DNA of 64,000 bases from Spirosoma aureum (GTDB taxonomy: Bacteria; Bacteroidota; Bacteroidia; Cytophagales; Spirosomataceae): contig NZ_CP050063.1 of the NCBI RefSeq assembly GCF_011604685.1, forward strand, positions 3,432,501 to 3,496,500, given 5' to 3'. This document shows, one piece after another, positions 61,250-64,000 of the stretch. Position numbers and translations under genes: made by a program. Each line of letters starts with the position of its first letter. Positions within the stretch are counted from its first letter, which is position 1. Under the pieces are notes generated by a model, which was not told the origin of the DNA, made no database searches, and saw only the letters and a program-made list of their open reading frames with translations.

Positions 61250-62383
61250 ATGAAAAACAAAATCCTATACCTGGCCCTGCTGACCAGTCTGACACTCTTC
61301 AGTACCACATTCGCTCAGTTAGCGAAATGGCAATCCGGATTGATAGTAGACGAGTTTGTGGTTGAAAAACCACCATTTCCGGAAAGCCATGCCTCCACCA
61401 TTGCCGAAACACCGACCGGGCTGGTATCAGCCTGGTTTGGCGGGACCAAAGAACGGAATCCAGACGTATGCATCTGGATAAGCCGTCAGGAAAACGGCAA
61501 ATGGGTGGCTCCACAAAACGTAGCCAATGGGATTATCAACGATACGCTTCGTTATGCCTGCTGGAATCCGGTTTTATACCAGATTCCGAAGGGAGATCTG
61601 ATGCTTTTCTACAAAGTTGGCCCAAGTCCGTCCAAATGGAAAGGCTGGCTGAAAACATCCTCAGATGGTGGCCGTACATGGTCTGCGGCTAAAGCCTTGC
61701 CCGAAGGGTATATCGGGCCAGTGAAAAACAAACCGGTATTGCTGGCCAATGGGAATTTGGTTTGCCCGTCCAGCACGGAAGGTGACGGGTGGAAACTTCA
61801 TTTCGAAGTGACTCCGGATTTCGGAAAAACCTGGCGGATGGTCGGCCCGATCAATGACGGCAAAACGATCAATGCCATTCAACCGAGCATTCTGAGATAC
61901 GGAAAGGGAAAACTTCAGATTCTGGCACGTAGTAAAGATCGCGCTATTGTCGAATCCTGGTCGACAGACAATGGGGAAACGTGGTCGCCATTAGCCAAAT
62001 CGTCATTGCCCAATAACAATTCAGGAACCGATGCCGTAACGCTCAGCGATGGTCGGCAGGTGCTGGTCTACAATCACGTGCTACCGCCGGGCGATCTGGC
62101 CAAAGGGCCGCGAACACCGCTGAATCTGGCCGTGTCGAACGATGGTAAAAACTGGTCGGCAGCGGTAATTCTGGAAGATTCACCCATCAGTCAGTATTCG
62201 TATCCATCCGTGATTCAAACGAGCGATGGGTTGATTCATGTGATCTATACATGGCGTCGGCAAAAGATCAAACACGCGGTCATTGATCCGAAGAAACTGA
62301 AATTGAAACCCATTGAAAACGGCGTTTGGCCCACTCTGGCAGGCTATACGGCACCCATAGCAAAAGAAATAACGAAGGATTGA
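61250..62383 (+). CDS. Sialidase-like BNR exo-glycosidase family protein
   Basis: Exported propeller of 377 residues resembling the sialidase/BNR_2 family. Asp-box-type turns SSDGGRTWSAAKAL, TPDFGKTWRMV, STDNGETWSPL and SNDGKNWSAA are clear, with YACWNPVLYQIPKGDLMLFYK and PSVIQTSDGLIHVIYTWRRQKIKHAVI characteristic of the subfamily found in pectin loci. Not a proven sialidase: the full catalytic Arg triad is not obvious. Start ATG 61250 (MKNKILYLALLTSL); a TTG at 61175 is possible but adds a polar stretch. Confidence 0.88.
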   Translation: MKNKILYLALLTSLTLFSTTFAQLAKWQSGLIVDEFVVEKPPFPESHASTIAETPTGLVSAWFGGTKERNPDVCIWISRQENGKWVAPQNVANGIINDTLRYACWNPVLYQIPKGDLMLFYKVGPSPSKWKGWLKTSSDGGRTWSAAKALPEGYIGPVKNKPVLLANGNLVCPSSTEGDGWKLHFEVTPDFGKTWRMVGPINDGKTINAIQPSILRYGKGKLQILARSKDRAIVESWSTDNGETWSPLAKSSLPNNNSGTDAVTLSDGRQVLVYNHVLPPGDLAKGPRTPLNLAVSNDGKNWSAAVILEDSPISQYSYPSVIQTSDGLIHVIYTWRRQKIKHAVIDPKKLKLKPIENGVWPTLAGYTAPIAKEITKD

Positions 62384-62452
62384 AACGGTTTTTTGTCATG
62401 CAGTCGCTCCGGCGGCCAGGCTACATCAGCAGGACAAAAACACTTTAGAACG

Positions 62453-63601
62453 ATGACTCAGGCTTTAAAAATACATTTTCCCGGCAAACTGGTTTTTGGT
62501 AAAGGCTCTCTGGGGAGCTTAGCCGATGAAATCGGTCTACTGTTGCCCCAGCGGGTACTACTCATAACAATTAGCCCGCTTCTGGGTCAGTTGAAAAGCC
62601 TGATCGATAGGCTTGAAAGCAATGGAATTGCGGTTAAGGTTGACACCAGTATTGTTCAGGAACCAACCTTCGATGATTTCGACGCATTACTGCAAGCTGT
62701 CGCTCCGTTTAATCCCGACCTCGTGGCAGGCATTGGCGGAGGAAGCGTGCTGGATATTGCCAAACTGGTAGCGGCCCAACTCGACAATGACCAGTCTCTC
62801 GCTGAAATCGTTGGCATTGGAAACCTGATCGGAAGGCGTAAAAAACTTATTTGTGTGCCTGCTACATCGGGAACGGGCAGTGAAGCGTCACCGAACGCCA
62901 TTTTAGTCGATACGGCCGATAACCAGAAGAAAGGGATCATCAGTCCGTTTCTGGTACCCGACATCGTTTATGTCGATCCGTTGTTGACCATGAGTGTTCC
63001 TCCGGCCATTACCGCAGCTACTGGCATTGATGCACTAACGCATTGCCTGGAGGCTTACACCAACAAATTTGCCCAACCGTTCATCGACATGTACGCCTTT
63101 GAAGGCATGCGTCTGATTGCGGCCAATATCGTGCAGGCCGTTCGGGATGGATCGGACGAAGAAGCGCGTACACAGGTCGCAATGGGTAGTCTGCTGGGTG
63201 GGTTTTGTCTGGGGCCTGTCAACACGGCCGGTGTACATGCCCTGTCATATCCACTGGGCAGTATGTTTCATCTGGCTCACGGACTCTCCAATGCTTTATT
63301 GCTCCCATATGTGATGGAATTCAACGCGTCGGCATCGCTTTGCCGACATGCGCAGGTGGCCGTTGCGCTGGGGTGCGAGCGGGGTAGCACTGATGCCGAA
63401 ACGGCAGCCCGCGGAGTAGCGAAAATCAATGAACTGATTCGCGATTGTGGCATCCCGTCCCGCCTGCGCGATGTAAATATTCCCAGAGAAGCCATTCCAC
63501 AAATGGCAGATGATGCTATGAAGATTACTCGGTTACTGAAAAATAATCCTCGTGAAATTACCCGTGAGGATGCTATTGCCATTTATACAGCCGCCTACTA
63601 A
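62453..63601 (+). CDS. Iron-containing alcohol dehydrogenase
   Basis: Cytoplasmic group III NAD(P)-dependent alcohol dehydrogenase of 382 residues. NAD region VAGIGGGSVLDIAK and VPATSGTGSEASPNAIL, then metal-ligand region THCLEAYTNKF, GVHALSYPLGSMFHLAHG (His residues) and LSNALLLPYVMEFN. It may oxidise or reduce a sugar-derived carbonyl in the downstream pathway. Start ATG 62453; the frame is open from 62393. Confidence 0.93.
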   Translation: MTQALKIHFPGKLVFGKGSLGSLADEIGLLLPQRVLLITISPLLGQLKSLIDRLESNGIAVKVDTSIVQEPTFDDFDALLQAVAPFNPDLVAGIGGGSVLDIAKLVAAQLDNDQSLAEIVGIGNLIGRRKKLICVPATSGTGSEASPNAILVDTADNQKKGIISPFLVPDIVYVDPLLTMSVPPAITAATGIDALTHCLEAYTNKFAQPFIDMYAFEGMRLIAANIVQAVRDGSDEEARTQVAMGSLLGGFCLGPVNTAGVHALSYPLGSMFHLAHGLSNALLLPYVMEFNASASLCRHAQVAVALGCERGSTDAETAARGVAKINELIRDCGIPSRLRDVNIPREAIPQMADDAMKITRLLKNNPREITREDAIAIYTAAY

Positions 63602-63603
63602 TT

Positions 63604-64000
63604 ATGAACCTAAAAAAGAAGTATCAGGGTGTTGTCGTTCCGCTTGTTACGCCCCTGACCGAAGCATACCAATTGGATAGGCCAGCGGTTGAGAAGATAG
63701 TGAGCAATCTTCAGGCGAATGAGGCTATGCCGTTTATTTTAGGAACAACAGGAGAATCGGCTTCGCTTCCTACACCGATAAAAAAGGATTATGTGCAGGA
63801 GGTGGTGCGGCTAAAATCGGCCGATATGATGATATACGCCGGTATTTCGTCAAACTGTCTGGAAGAAACGATCGATTTTGCGAACTACTGTTTCGACTCG
63901 GGTATCGATGCGGTTGCCGCTACACTGCCTTCCTACTACAGCCTCTCAGAAAGTCAGATGAAACGGTATTTCGAACAACTGGCTAATCAGTTGAACGGAC
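63604..64000 (+). CDS. DapA/dihydrodipicolinate synthase family lyase, partial
   Basis: Starts 2 bases after the alcohol dehydrogenase, ATG 63604, and runs off the window after 132 codons. N-terminal KKKYQGVVVPLVTPLTE and the FILGTTGESASL block are the family hallmarks; the Schiff-base Lys is past the edge. Members include DapA, N-acetylneuraminate lyase and keto-deoxy-sugar aldolases or dehydratases. With the sugar genes before it, a 2-keto-3-deoxy sugar acid aldolase or dehydratase is likely. Confidence 0.88.
   Translation, partial: MNLKKKYQGVVVPLVTPLTEAYQLDRPAVEKIVSNLQANEAMPFILGTTGESASLPTPIKKDYVQEVVRLKSADMMIYAGISSNCLEETIDFANYCFDSGIDAVAATLPSYYSLSESQMKRYFEQLANQLNG

Noticed and set aside
1..64000. 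CRISPR arrays, rRNA genes, prophage or restriction systems
   Set aside because: No regularly spaced repeats, rRNA-like sequence, phage structural genes or defence genes were seen; the only RNA gene found is tRNA-Glu.

Overview
The window reads as chromosome of a Cytophagales bacterium in Bacteroidota, most like Spirosoma or a close relative. The evidence is SusC/SusD-type outer-membrane uptake genes, a type IX secretion sorting domain, many secreted glycan-active enzymes, TAnnTTTG promoter elements and weak Shine-Dalgarno signals. The genus is inferred from overall character; no marker gene in the window fixes it.

Layout. 1-2461 (minus): histidine biosynthesis, hisG then hisD (cut at the window edge), with an untracked leader. 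That leader encodes a 20-residue histidine-rich peptide followed by a terminator-like hairpin, which looks like a transcription attenuator. 2500-7123: DEAD-box helicase, Tat-exported Gfo/Idh/MocA oxidoreductase, and a divergent LysR regulator / quinone reductase pair. 7397-13450: secreted glutaminase-A-like protein, a sulfatase and a GMC oxidoreductase. 13900-29800: a hemicellulose locus (two-component system, SusC, SusD, a frameshifted surface glycan-binding protein, a GH26 mannanase with two CBM35-like domains, then on the other strand a 1363-residue GH9 glucanase with a T9SS tail and a cyclase-family hydrolase). Together these suggest capture and cleavage of beta-mannan or glucomannan. 30110-34212: BNR_4 protein and M14 peptidase. 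34397-34468: tRNA-Glu. 34744-39331: PLP decarboxylase and small stress or regulatory genes (NmrA, AraC, HxlR, DoxX). 39332-42032: an AT-rich, decayed stretch with a lipoprotein broken by a stop codon, a TonB-C-like protein and the tail of an IS3-type transposase. 42033-51598: secreted sugar and redox proteins in two minus-strand operons, with a lone PQQ-like propeller gene on the plus strand between them. The first operon is DUF1080, a cupredoxin/propeller/HEAT fusion and an FG-GAP protein; the second is an AGE epimerase, a lectin-like protein and an esterase. 52062-64000: a long plus-strand run for pectin-like polysaccharide (PL1 lyase, DUF6298 beta-helix protein, BNR protein, sialate O-acetylesterase, DUF3826, sialidase-like protein, iron alcohol dehydrogenase, and a DapA-family aldolase cut by the window end).

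Many gene borders carry long, nearly perfect inverted repeats with short loops (stems up to 32 bp), each with its own private sequence. This is the strongest structural theme outside the genes. Other oddities are a MITE-like inverted repeat that supplies a start codon at 57077, and a duplicated Ig-Ig-CBM block inside the GH9 enzyme.
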